44,149 nt of DNA from Candidatus Omnitrophota bacterium. GTDB taxonomy: Bacteria > Hinthialibacterota > Hinthialibacteria > Hinthialibacterales > Hinthialibacteraceae. Of this stretch, positions 9,233-16,326 are shown one piece after another (position 1 is the stretch's first letter; every line of letters starts with the position of its first letter). The notes below the pieces were generated by a model, which was given only the letters and a program-made list of their open reading frames with translations, made no database searches and was not told the DNA's origin. Made by a program: the position numbers and the translations under genes. The stretch lies in assembly GCA_003598175.1 (NCBI GenBank), contig QZKN01000027.1, forward strand, positions 1-44,149, written 5' to 3'.

Positions 9233-9366
9233 ATGAACGTATTTCTTCACTTTACGAAGTGATCGTCATTACTATCGGCAGGTCTTAACAAAAACTTTAG
9301 CTCTTTTTTGATTTTTTTTTTCACAAGGTGGTTGATGGGTGTGGCGCAGACCTCTAGTCCGCACTT

Positions 9367-9388
9367 GCCGGCAGGATGCCGGCGTTAC
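9367..9388. repeat. GCCGGC-type palindromic repeat with GTTAC tail
   Basis: Arms GCCGGCA and TGCCGGC enclose GGA and are followed by GTTAC. Same family as 6147 and 14264. A weaker inverted repeat (GCGCAGAC / GTCCGCAC) lies just to its left. Confidence 0.8.
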
Positions 9389-9491
9389 TTTTTTGCATTA
9401 AATAGGTTGAATCGTATTGATTTAGCATATGTATGTGATTATCTATAATATTTATAGACTATAATTTGTAACATATCAATGCATCTGATGC

Positions 9492-9519
9492 TTTACAAGA
9501 ACATTTATTCATGTATACT
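9492..9519 (+). promoter_or_regulatory. Putative sigma-70-type promoter of first receiver gene
   Basis: TTTACA (9492-9497) and TATACT (9514-9519) are separated by 16 nt; each differs from consensus at one base. It lies 53 bp before the start codon at 9573. Confidence 0.55.
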
Positions 9520-9572
9520 ATACTCGTTTACTGATCGTTCGATTGAATTGAATGTGTCGTTGGGAGGGTTTT

Positions 9573-9986
9573 ATGAAAAATGTGGCTTTAGTGGTGGAGG
9601 AGGAAGCCCTGGTTTGTTCATTGATCACACATGTACTTGCCATCTTCGATTTTGAAGTTTTTCATGCGGAAAGCGAGCTGAATGCGTTATCACTTTTTAA
9701 TAAACGGGAAAAAGAATATCGATATATTTATATCGACTATAATTTACGAAAGGGGAACGGATTAAAACTGTATCAAACGATTCGGGAACGAAATCCATCG
9801 GTTCTGATCGTGATTGCCAGTGGAATGCCGGACAATAATTTATTGGTGTTGAACAGCGACGTGAACAGCCTGTTTTTACCCAAACCATTTTCATTGGATG
9901 ATTTGATAAAGTCGGTTCAAAGAACCATGGAAACACAAAATTATGAGTACGACGATTCGCAAAAAAGAATTGCCGCAGTAATGTGA
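9573..9986 (+). CDS. Single-domain response regulator (CheY-sized)
   Basis: A 137-residue receiver domain with no output domain. The start at ATG 9573 has GGGAGGG 4 nt upstream. The phosphoacceptor is Asp55 (YIYIDYNL), the conserved Ser/Thr is Ser83 (IVIASG) and the Lys is Lys104 (LPKPF). The usual Asp-Asp acidic pair that holds magnesium is Glu9-Glu10 (LVVEEEALV). Such proteins pass phosphate from a histidine kinase to a partner, as CheY does to the flagellar switch. The flagellin genes nearby make a motility role possible but not shown. No kinase gene is in the window. A 54%-like paralogy is not claimed numerically, but the next gene is plainly a duplicate, with Asp55 at the same position. 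Confidence 0.85.
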   Translation: MKNVALVVEEEALVCSLITHVLAIFDFEVFHAESELNALSLFNKREKEYRYIYIDYNLRKGNGLKLYQTIRERNPSVLIVIASGMPDNNLLVLNSDVNSLFLPKPFSLDDLIKSVQRTMETQNYEYDDSQKRIAAVM

Positions 9987-10424
9987 ATCATTACGATTCC
10001 TGGCGCGTCCCAATTGTTGAAAACGCATTTGTCGTTGTTTTCAATCGATTCTTTTTAGTAAAAAAAGGGCAAAAAAGTATCTTATTATGTTCAGAGTCCT
10101 TGAATCCTGAATTCATCCCATGATATAAATAACTCGCGAAGAATGTTCGCTGCCGTTGCGAAGAAAGTCGAACGTGTTCATTCCAAGTTCGTTTTCTTGC
10201 GACAATATATTAATTTTTTGAGTGAGAATGTATACGTTTCTATGAAAATATACCTTCCCAAACCATCCCCGCTAACAGGGAGTGTGACCATTTCTCCTCA
10301 TTGATGAGGGATTAAGGGGGGGGAGAACGAAGTATAAATTTACATTCAACGTTATGACCAATCGGTCATGATGGTTTTCAATGCCAATGATACATATTTT
10401 CACTTAATCCGGTTGAGGATAATC
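9987..10424. other. Intergenic region between receiver genes, with several hairpins
   Basis: It holds the terminator of the first receiver gene, an imperfect inverted repeat at about 10158-10202 (GAAGAAA..CGAAC against GTTCG..TTTCTT) and, at 10262-10325, a low-complexity stretch (CCCCGCTAACAGGGAG, later ATGAGGGATTAAGG and a G run) that looks like a degenerate dispersed repeat. No credible gene is present. The promoter of the second receiver gene should be here. Confidence 0.45.
10017..10057 (+). terminator. Intrinsic terminator of first receiver gene
   Basis: TTGAAAAC (10017-10024) pairs with GTTTTCAA (10037-10044) and is followed by a T-rich stretch (TCTTTTTA), 31 bp after the stop codon. 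Confidence 0.6.
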
Positions 10425-10814
10425 ATGTCGAAATCTGCTTTGGTCGTTGAATCGGAGAATTTGGTCCGCTCACTCGTTGCAAATATTCTCCATATCTTTC
10501 AATTCGAAGTTCATGAAGCGAATGATGAAGAGAGCGCCTTCGAATTGTTTCGCCGGCATGAACATGCAATTGCTTACGTTTACATCGATTATAATTTAAG
10601 GCGGGGAAGCGGGATCCGACTCTATCAAAGAATCAGGCAATTGGATCCATCCGTCGTCATCGTTCTGGCCAGCGGAATGCCTGACAACGGCATGTTATTG
10701 GTAAACCATGATCCGAACGGTGAATTGCTGTTGAAGCCGTTTTCGCTGGAATCTTTTCGCAATACGGTGATACGGACATCTGTTTCCGAAGAGTGTTACG
10801 CTGTCGCGTTATAA
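10425..10814 (+). CDS. Single-domain response regulator, paralogue of the upstream gene
   Basis: A 129-residue receiver domain. ATG 10425 is preferred because GAGGAT lies 4 nt upstream and the N-terminus (MSKSALVVESENLV) aligns with the first receiver. It keeps Asp55 (YVYIDYNL), Ser in VLASGMPDN and Lys in LLKPF. The acidic pair is reduced to Glu9-Ser10, so the magnesium-binding pocket is altered compared with typical receivers and with its neighbour. The two proteins share unusual stretches (ASGMPDN, YIDYNLR-G-G), which shows recent tandem duplication. It could be a CheY-like phosphate acceptor or a pseudo-receiver. The target is unknown. Confidence 0.83.
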   Translation: MSKSALVVESENLVRSLVANILHIFQFEVHEANDEESAFELFRRHEHAIAYVYIDYNLRRGSGIRLYQRIRQLDPSVVIVLASGMPDNGMLLVNHDPNGELLLKPFSLESFRNTVIRTSVSEECYAVAL

Positions 10815-10869
10815 TTCTGCATCAATCCGATCACTGTGGATTGCCGCGGATACTTCAAGTAAAGCGAAC

Positions 10870-11042
10870 AAAAAAAGGCCGTTTTCACTTGAAAACGGCC
10901 TTTCATTTGAATGGCGACGCCTTCCTCCCCAGCTGCTATTATCGGTCCCCTGACCCTTTTTCGGGTTTTTCGCGACCCTGAGTCGTTTTCCTTAGCACGT
11001 ATTTGAAGCGTCGCTGCAATCCTACTTTCGCACTTGCGAATC
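10870..11042 (-). ncRNA. Candidate small RNA on the minus strand
   Basis: About 170 nt lie between a promoter-like site (11049-11077) and a strong minus-strand terminator (10874-10903 with a run of seven T), with no credible gene. The body folds into a rod: GCGACGC (10914-10920) pairs with GCGTCGC (11008-11014). Inside, in minus-strand sense, TGCTA/TAGCA, GGTC/GACC and ACCC/GGGT nest around a GAAAAA loop. The size and rod shape recall 4.5S/SRP RNA, but the conserved SRP apical sequence is absent. The class is unknown. Confidence 0.45.
10874..10903. terminator. Strong bidirectional terminator
   Basis: A 13-bp perfect stem (AAAGGCCGTTTTC with its complement) closes a 4-nt loop. On the minus strand it is followed by a T run that continues into TGTTCGC; on the plus strand by TTTCATTT. 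It can end both the second receiver transcript and the minus-strand RNA candidate. Confidence 0.85.
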
Positions 11043-11048
11043 AATCGA

Positions 11049-11077
11049 ATGCTATCATATCAAACATCGGTTTTCAA
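11049..11077 (-). promoter_or_regulatory. Putative promoter of minus-strand RNA candidate
   Basis: Read on the minus strand, TTGAAA (11077-11072) and TAGCAT (11054-11049) are 17 nt apart. The first matches consensus at 5 of 6 bases and the second at 4 of 6. Confidence 0.4.
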
Positions 11078-11141
11078 GAAAAGGCGCGTGAAGTGGATTT
11101 CGGCGGTTTTTTTTAATGAGTGGATTTTACGGATGAATCCC

Positions 11142-11171
11142 TTGTCAATCGGACCGTTTTTTTGGTACTAT
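11142..11171 (+). promoter_or_regulatory. Putative promoter of citrate synthase gene
   Basis: TTGTCA (11142-11147) and TACTAT (11166-11171) are 18 nt apart, about 120 bp before the start codon. Confidence 0.4.
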
Positions 11172-11289
11172 GCTGTATTGGCAGAATGATAAGAATTCTT
11201 TCGGGTTTATAAGTTATCGTTGATGAGTGACGGCACTGACCGTTTCTGAGTGAATGGTAAATCCAAATCATCAATAAGGAGGCAGCAGC

Positions 11290-12570
11290 ATGGCAGCGTT
11301 AAAAGAAAAGTTGGCACAGTTGATTCCCGGTTTGCGTGAAGAGATGGGAAGTATTATCTCCGAGCATGGAGATAAGGTTGTTTCCGAAGTTACGATCCGG
11401 CAAGTGTATGGGGGTATGAGAGGTGTTCGCGGATTGATCTGTGATACATCGTCGGTTGAACCGGATAAAGGTTTGGCGATTCGCGGCATCCCTGTCATCC
11501 AGCTTACGGATAAATTGCCCGAGGAGATTTTATATCTCCTGCTCACAGGAGAAATGCCGGATCAGTCCGCTCTCGATGATCTAAAGAAGGAATTGAGCGA
11601 TCGCCGACAGGTTCCCGATTACGTTTGGGATGTGTTACGGGCCATGCCGGGGGATTCGCATCCGATGGCCATGTTCAATACCGCTATCCTGGTTATGCAG
11701 AAGGAATCCCAATACGCAGCGCGATATGCCGAAGGCATGACCAAGCAGGAATATTGGGAGCCTTCGTTGGAAGATCTGCTGAACATCATCGCCAAACTCC
11801 CGGCGATCGCCGCCGGCGTGTATCGCATACGATTCAACAAAGGGCCTCTGATCGATTCCGATCCGAATCTCGATTGGGGCGCCAATTATGCAAAAATGCT
11901 TGGTCTTCCCGATCCGAATGGTCTTTTTACCAAATTGATGCAATTGTATTTGGTTTTGCATTCCGACCACGAGAGCGGCAATGTCAGCGCATTTTCGGCG
12001 CATACGGTCGGTTCGGCGCTGTCCGATCTTTATTACTCGCTTTCCGCCGGTCTCAATGGGCTTGCCGGTCCGTTGCACGGCCTGGCCAATCAGGAATGCC
12101 TTCGTTGGGTGTTGATGGTGAAGGATAAATTCGGGGGAGTGCCCACGGATGAACAATTACGCGACTTTGCGTGGGAAACTCTCAACGGCGGCCAGGTGGT
12201 TCCGGGTTATGGGCATGCGGTTTTGCGCGTCACCGATCCGCGTTTTGACGCATTTCTTGCGTTCGGAAAACAATATTGCATGGATGATGAAGTTTTCCAG
12301 ATTGTGGCGAAAGTATTCGACGTGGTTCCCGACGTTCTCAAGCAGGTCAAGAAAATCAATGATCCGTGGCCGAATGTCGACGCCGGATCGGGCGCGTTGT
12401 TGTATCATTACGGCCTCACTGAATTTCCGTATTACACCGTATTGTTCAGCGTTTCTCGTGCGTTGGGAATTTGCTCGCAAAATGTGCTTTCCCGCGCGCT
12501 TGGCCTTGCCATCGTGCGGCCGAAATCGAGTACGACGCAGTGGCTAAAGAATAAAGTGGCTACGATGTGA
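11290..12570 (+). CDS. gltA: Citrate synthase, eukaryotic (mitochondrial) type
   Basis: This 426-residue enzyme condenses acetyl-CoA and oxaloacetate to citrate, the entry step of the TCA cycle, in the cytoplasm. The start has AAGGAGG 7 nt upstream. The catalytic residues are His263 (GPLHGLANQE), His309 (GYGHAVLR) and Asp364 (NVDAGSG). Each lies exactly 11 positions before its counterpart in the pig mitochondrial enzyme (274, 320, 375), which supports the eukaryotic-type assignment over the hexameric NADH-regulated type. The N-terminus (MAALKEKLAQLIP) starts directly with the mature-like helix and has no targeting peptide. Bacterial members of this type are known from Geobacteraceae. The gene is monocistronic, with its own promoter-like site and terminator. 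Confidence 0.95.
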   Translation: MAALKEKLAQLIPGLREEMGSIISEHGDKVVSEVTIRQVYGGMRGVRGLICDTSSVEPDKGLAIRGIPVIQLTDKLPEEILYLLLTGEMPDQSALDDLKKELSDRRQVPDYVWDVLRAMPGDSHPMAMFNTAILVMQKESQYAARYAEGMTKQEYWEPSLEDLLNIIAKLPAIAAGVYRIRFNKGPLIDSDPNLDWGANYAKMLGLPDPNGLFTKLMQLYLVLHSDHESGNVSAFSAHTVGSALSDLYYSLSAGLNGLAGPLHGLANQECLRWVLMVKDKFGGVPTDEQLRDFAWETLNGGQVVPGYGHAVLRVTDPRFDAFLAFGKQYCMDDEVFQIVAKVFDVVPDVLKQVKKINDPWPNVDAGSGALLYHYGLTEFPYYTVLFSVSRALGICSQNVLSRALGLAIVRPKSSTTQWLKNKVATM

Positions 12571-12599
12571 GTTTGTAAATGAATCGAATCAAATAAAAG

Positions 12600-12630
12600 C
12601 GGGACGGCTGAACTGTTGTCCCGTTTTTTT
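12600..12630 (+). terminator. Intrinsic terminator of citrate synthase gene
   Basis: CGGGAC (12600-12605) pairs with GTCCCG (12618-12623), followed by seven T residues, 30 bp after the stop codon. Confidence 0.85.
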
Positions 12631-12650
12631 CTATTATTTTGGTAGAAATA

Positions 12651-13100
12651 ATGGCGCATGTTTTGATTATCGGTTATGGAAATCCTTTGCGGGGTGATGA
12701 TGGATTGGGTTGGGTTGCGGCTCGGCGCATCGAAAAGGAATTTGCAGGGGAAGAAATGCGAGTGATTACCAGCCATCAACTTACGCCGGAACTGGCGTTG
12801 GACGTGAGTCAGGCAGATCTCGTTCTCTTTATCGATGCGAGCATGGTTGGGACGCCGGGCGCGTTTGTCTGTCAACCGATCGCAGCGGCGAAGAGCGATC
12901 AGCTTGCCATGACTCACCATTTCGAGCCGGCGAATCTTTTTGCCTTTTCTCAGGAATTATATGGCGGACATGCAAATGCGTTCCTGTTGTCGATTGTGGG
13001 GGATTGTTTTGATTATGTGGAGAGATTATCTCCCGTCGTGCTCGATACGATACCGGAGTTGATGCGCCGGGTGAACGAATTGATTCAATCGGTTCAATAA
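12651..13100 (+). CDS. Hydrogenase maturation-type protease (peptidase M52)
   Basis: A 149-residue protein of the HycI/HybD/HoxW family, which cuts the C-terminal peptide of the large [NiFe]-hydrogenase subunit after nickel insertion. The family signature GYGNPLRGDDGLG is at residues 8-20. The three metal-sensing positions known from HybD (16, 62, 93) correspond to Asp16, Asp62 (LFIDAS) and His89 or His90 (MTHHFEP). The start is set at ATG 12651 because MAHVLIIGYGN is the usual N-terminus; its ribosome site is weak. It sits just behind the citrate synthase terminator, and no hydrogenase or other hyp gene is in the window, so its substrate must be encoded elsewhere. Confidence 0.85.
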   Translation: MAHVLIIGYGNPLRGDDGLGWVAARRIEKEFAGEEMRVITSHQLTPELALDVSQADLVLFIDASMVGTPGAFVCQPIAAAKSDQLAMTHHFEPANLFAFSQELYGGHANAFLLSIVGDCFDYVERLSPVVLDTIPELMRRVNELIQSVQ

Positions 13101-13178
13101 GGTTGAAACGTGGGCATGTCATCGTTGTAGATCCGTTTTCACTTTCTTTTTTTTTCGTCTATTGTATCGTAATCATGG

Positions 13179-13205
13179 TGGGTTTCGCTTCGCTTAACCC
13201 ACCCT
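13179..13205. repeat. GTGGGTT palindromic repeat with CCTAC tail
   Basis: GTGGGTT (13179-13185) and AACCCAC enclose TCGCTTCGCTT and are followed by CCTAC. Near-identical elements are widespread in intergenic regions of unrelated bacteria. It lies between the protease and GTPase genes; there is no T tract. Confidence 0.75.
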
Positions 13206-13235
13206 ACATTATCCGATCATGGGGGAGTGACAGCA

Positions 13236-14225
13236 GTGCCGGCTAATTTGACTCCGGATTATATAAACGCCGAGAAAGAGTATAAGGCGGCCAAGACGCC
13301 GGAAGAGAAATTGGTCTGCTTGCAGCGGATGCTTTCCGTGATTCCAAAACATAAAGGGACGGATAAGCTGCAGGCGGATTTAAAAAAGCGGATTTCGCAA
13401 TTGAAGGTTACCTGCGAGCAGCGCACACGCAAGAAAGGCCCCTCATACCGAATTCGACCTGAGGGAGCGGGGCAAATCGCGTTGGTCGGTCCGCCGAACA
13501 GTGGGAAATCCTCGATTCTAAAAGCGCTGACTCACGCGGAGCCGGAAATCGCGGATTATCCTTTCACCACGCGCGAGCCGATTCCGGGCATGGCGCATTA
13601 TAAGGATATTCAAATTCAACTGGTCGATCTTCCCCCGATTTCGAAAGAGCACTGCGAAACCTTCGTATTCGACAACATCAAAGGGGCCGACGGATTATTA
13701 TTGGTAATCGATTTGTCGGCAGCTGATCCGGTGGAGGATTACGAGCAGGTTGTGGAGATTTTGGAAAGCAGACGGATTGTGCCCGTTCCGCCGGAAACGC
13801 TTGATTTCGCTGTGGAACGTCCGGGAGACGTTGCGATTCGTTCCATTTTGCTGCTTACCAAATGTGATTTGGATGTGGACGGCGAGTTATTGACGTTGAT
13901 TCAGGAAATGATCGACACGCCATTGCCGCTCGTCGTGATTTCGGCGGAAACGAAAACCGGTATCGAGGAGCTGCCGGCCAAACTGTTCGAAATGCTGCAT
14001 ATCATTCGCGTGTATTCCAAACAACCGGGAAAATCTCCCGATATGGAAGCTCCGTTTACGATTCCGATCGGCGCGAATGTGATGGATTTTGCCGGGGTGG
14101 TGCACAAGGACTTTGCGGAACATCTGAAATCGGCGAGGTTGTGGGGGAGTTCGAAGTTCGACGGGCAGATCGTGCAGCGAGATCATATTTTGCAGGATGG
14201 GGATATTTTGGAGTTGTCGATTTGA
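13236..14225 (+). CDS. TGS-domain GTPase (Obg/DRG-related)
   Basis: A 329-residue GTP-binding protein. Residues 1-75 form a helical segment, followed by a G domain with Walker A GPPNSGKSS (85-93), the switch-I-like stretch YPFTTREP, G3 DLPP, and G4 TKCD (208-211). A C-terminal TGS domain follows (about 265-329: PFTIPIGANVMDFAGVVHKD, ending QDGDILEL). GTG 13236 is chosen over the GTG nine bases upstream because GGGGGAG then lies 8 nt away and the protein starts MPANLTP, as I recall for relatives. Members of this family are thought to act in translation or ribosome-related control. The exact role is unknown. Confidence 0.88.
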   Translation: MPANLTPDYINAEKEYKAAKTPEEKLVCLQRMLSVIPKHKGTDKLQADLKKRISQLKVTCEQRTRKKGPSYRIRPEGAGQIALVGPPNSGKSSILKALTHAEPEIADYPFTTREPIPGMAHYKDIQIQLVDLPPISKEHCETFVFDNIKGADGLLLVIDLSAADPVEDYEQVVEILESRRIVPVPPETLDFAVERPGDVAIRSILLLTKCDLDVDGELLTLIQEMIDTPLPLVVISAETKTGIEELPAKLFEMLHIIRVYSKQPGKSPDMEAPFTIPIGANVMDFAGVVHKDFAEHLKSARLWGSSKFDGQIVQRDHILQDGDILELSI

Positions 14226-14231
14226 TAAAGA

Positions 14232-14254
14232 AGCGCCGTCGAGATGACGGCGCT
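14232..14254 (+). terminator. Hairpin after the TGS GTPase gene
   Basis: AGCGCCGTC pairs with GACGGCGCT over 9 bp around GAGAT, 6 bp after the stop codon. Only three T residues follow shortly after, so termination may be weak. It could also serve the convergent protease gene. Confidence 0.6.
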
Positions 14255-14263
14255 GGCTTTGAT

Positions 14264-14285
14264 GCCGGCAGGGCGCCGGCGTTAC
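14264..14285. repeat. GCCGGC-type palindromic repeat with GTTAC tail
   Basis: GCCGGC (14264-14269) and GCCGGC (14275-14280) enclose AGGGC and are followed by GTTAC, as in the copy at 9367. It ends 2 bp before the stop codon of the convergent HtrA gene. Confidence 0.75.
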
Positions 14286-14287
14286 TG

Positions 14288-15778
14288 TTATTTTAAATTC
14301 AAAACCACATATCGCGACATGATCCGGCCTTGCGCTCGATCCTTGACGCGCAAAAGAATGGATTCTTCGCCGCTGGCATCCTTCATGGCTTTATTAAATT
14401 CATTGACGTCTTTCACGTCTTTACTGTCGACCTGTTGAATCAGCGTGCCTGGCCGCAGCCCTTCGTTATCGGCTTCCGAACCGCGTTCGACTTGTGTGAC
14501 GATCACGCCGGTTTCGCCTTCGTATCCTGCACGCTGGGCGATTTCTTCCGTCAAGGTTTGGACCGACAGGCCCAACTTTTCGAGAATGTCGGGTTGTGCG
14601 GATTCCGCGGCCTCTCCCTCTTCATCCGGGAGTTTCCCGATAGTCATATCGATGTTTTTTTCCGAACCGTCACGGATCACTTTCAATTTGACGACGGTTC
14701 CCGGCGCCAGCAGAGAGACGGTATTGCGGAACGGTCCGACTTCGGCAACCGCTTTTCCATCCATTTCAATAATGACGTCGCCGGATTTCAAGCCGCCTTT
14801 TTCCGCCGGCGAATCTTTCATGACGTCTGAAACCAAGACGCCTTCGGTAATGTCCAATTTGAACGACTTCGCCAGATCACGACTTAACGGCTGTATGAGA
14901 ATGCCGAGATATCCGCGGGTGACGCTGCCGGTTTTGACGATTTGATCGAAGATGGATTTGACCATGTTCGACGGAATGGCGAAACCGATGCCCATATAGC
15001 CGCCGCTACGGCTGATGATGGCGGTATTGATGCCGATCACTTGCCCTTCCAGATTCAGCAGAGGACCGCCGGAGTTGCCGGGATTGATGGCGGCGTCGGT
15101 TTGGATGAAATCCTCGTAATCCGCAATGCCCACGCTGCTGCGTCCTTTCGCGCTGACGACGCCGGTGGTGACCGTGTGCGAGAGGCCGAAGGGATTGCCG
15201 ATGGCGATTACCCATTCGCCCACTTCCATGTTATCGGAATCGCCCAGCGTCAATGCGGGCAGGTCGGTCGCCTCAATTTTGATCACAGCCACTTCCGAGC
15301 GGGGATCCGCGCCGATCAATTTCGCTTCGAAATCGCGGTTGTCATTCAATTTGACTTTAATTTTGTTGGCTTCGCCCACGACGTGGTTGTTGGTGAGAAT
15401 ATACCCGTCCGCCGAAATGATAAAACCGGATCCTTGTCCTTTTTGCAGTTGTTTTCGAGGGCTTCGTGGATTTTGATCGGAGCGAGGACGCCCGAAGAAT
15501 CGCTCGAATAAATCATTGCCGAACATATCGAAGGGATCGTTGAAATAAGGGGAAGACGTGACTTCCACCTGCCGTTCCGCTTCGATAAAAACGACGGAGG
15601 GCGAGGCTTTTTTCGAGATCGCCACGAACGCCTGACCGACTTTTTTAACGGTGCTGATGTCGTTGTCGGTTTGCGCCTGGACGGAAGCGAATGGAACCAA
15701 CAAGACACAGCTGAGGAAGAACAAAAGCAAGAAACGAGAACCGCGTTTGGGATGGGATGTGGTTTTTGGATAGGTCAT
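14288..15778 (-). CDS. degP: DegP/HtrA-type periplasmic serine protease with two PDZ domains
   Basis: A 496-residue protease and chaperone for misfolded envelope proteins. A signal peptide covers residues 1-36 (cleavage near VQA-QT). The trypsin-like domain has His132 (TNNHVV) and Ser236 (GNSGGP). The position of the catalytic Asp, normally in 'D-L/I/V-A' after DPRS/T, is Glu162 here (DPRSEVAVIKI). Two PDZ domains follow (about 290-385 and 400-495). The linker before the protease domain carries an FFGRPRS segment of the kind seen in the LA loop. The start at 15778 has AGGAG 8 nt upstream. It is convergent with the TGS GTPase gene and divergent from the helicase gene. Confidence 0.94.
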   Translation of the reverse strand: MTYPKTTSHPKRGSRFLLLFFLSCVLLVPFASVQAQTDNDISTVKKVGQAFVAISKKASPSVVFIEAERQVEVTSSPYFNDPFDMFGNDLFERFFGRPRSDQNPRSPRKQLQKGQGSGFIISADGYILTNNHVVGEANKIKVKLNDNRDFEAKLIGADPRSEVAVIKIEATDLPALTLGDSDNMEVGEWVIAIGNPFGLSHTVTTGVVSAKGRSSVGIADYEDFIQTDAAINPGNSGGPLLNLEGQVIGINTAIISRSGGYMGIGFAIPSNMVKSIFDQIVKTGSVTRGYLGILIQPLSRDLAKSFKLDITEGVLVSDVMKDSPAEKGGLKSGDVIIEMDGKAVAEVGPFRNTVSLLAPGTVVKLKVIRDGSEKNIDMTIGKLPDEEGEAAESAQPDILEKLGLSVQTLTEEIAQRAGYEGETGVIVTQVERGSEADNEGLRPGTLIQQVDSKDVKDVNEFNKAMKDASGEESILLRVKDRAQGRIMSRYVVLNLK

Positions 15779-16326
15779 TTTTTACACTCCTGATGTTTGA
15801 TTTTTTTTCGATTGATTCCTTATCTGGTTGCGATACTTTCAATGCGATTTCATGAGCGCTGAACAAAGCTTTCCATCGATATGGATCGATCCCGAATTGC
15901 AGGTGAAGATGTTATATAAGCAATGAAGTGAAGCCAATTTCCAAACTGTTTACGTTTGAAATCGAGTTGTGTAACGGTCTCCACATGGTTTTACGGATTT
16001 TTCCTTTGCGAATCACTCATGCTTGATCTTAACATATAGGTCTAATAAACAATAATTGTGCCAAATATATAAATTAAGTCTGATCAGAGAGATAGATAGA
16101 CTATGCTTCCGGATATGGTTGCGTCAAAATGGCGCATATGAGTTTGCTTTATGGTACAATATGTTTTTCTCATGATTCCTGGTTGGAAAACCGGTCAAAA
16201 GGATCGCGATGGTTTGGAATTGACTCTATTTCCAATCCGAGCCGGTACCCCTTCCCCCTCCGGCGGCGCGTTGTTGAATATCTTCATGACAAAATCAATA
16301 CAAACGAGTGGATCGATCAAACGTTT
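15779..16326. other. Divergent promoter region between protease and helicase genes
   Basis: It must hold promoters for the minus-strand protease and plus-strand helicase genes. The helicase frame stays open upstream to 16129, but the extra 66 residues (rich in Arg, Ser and aromatic residues) match nothing in PcrA/UvrD proteins. A TACAAT box at about 16154 could be part of a helicase promoter, but I see no matching -35 box. No other gene or strong repeat is visible. Confidence 0.4.

Larger units (their letters stand above)
8664..9302. repeat. Gene-free block bounded by a perfect 14-bp inverted repeat, holding four related hairpins
   Basis: The 14-mer AGCTAAAGTTTTTG at 8664-8677 recurs as its exact reverse complement at 9289-9302. 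Between them I see no credible gene. Three units of roughly 100 nt start with GGCGTA (8759, 9017, 9136) and end in a hairpin whose loop carries the identical 14-mer CTTGGCCGGGATGC (8827-8840, 9085-9098, 9209-9222). A fourth, shorter hairpin at 8930-8954 keeps 10 of the 14 loop bases. The stems differ in sequence but stay paired. The block could be a small non-autonomous mobile element, a tandem structured RNA, or the long leader of the flagellin gene at 8607. I do not recognise an RNA family. Confidence 0.7.

Noticed and set aside
8759..9246. Integron attC sites or a CRISPR array
   Set aside because: The units share the loop and not the terminal core sequences of attC, spacing is uneven, and there is no short identical repeat with unique spacers.
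10870..11042. SRP (4.5S) RNA
   Set aside because: The GGTCAGG and AGCAGC-like segments occur, but not in the geometry of the conserved apical helix, and the tetraloop stem is missing.
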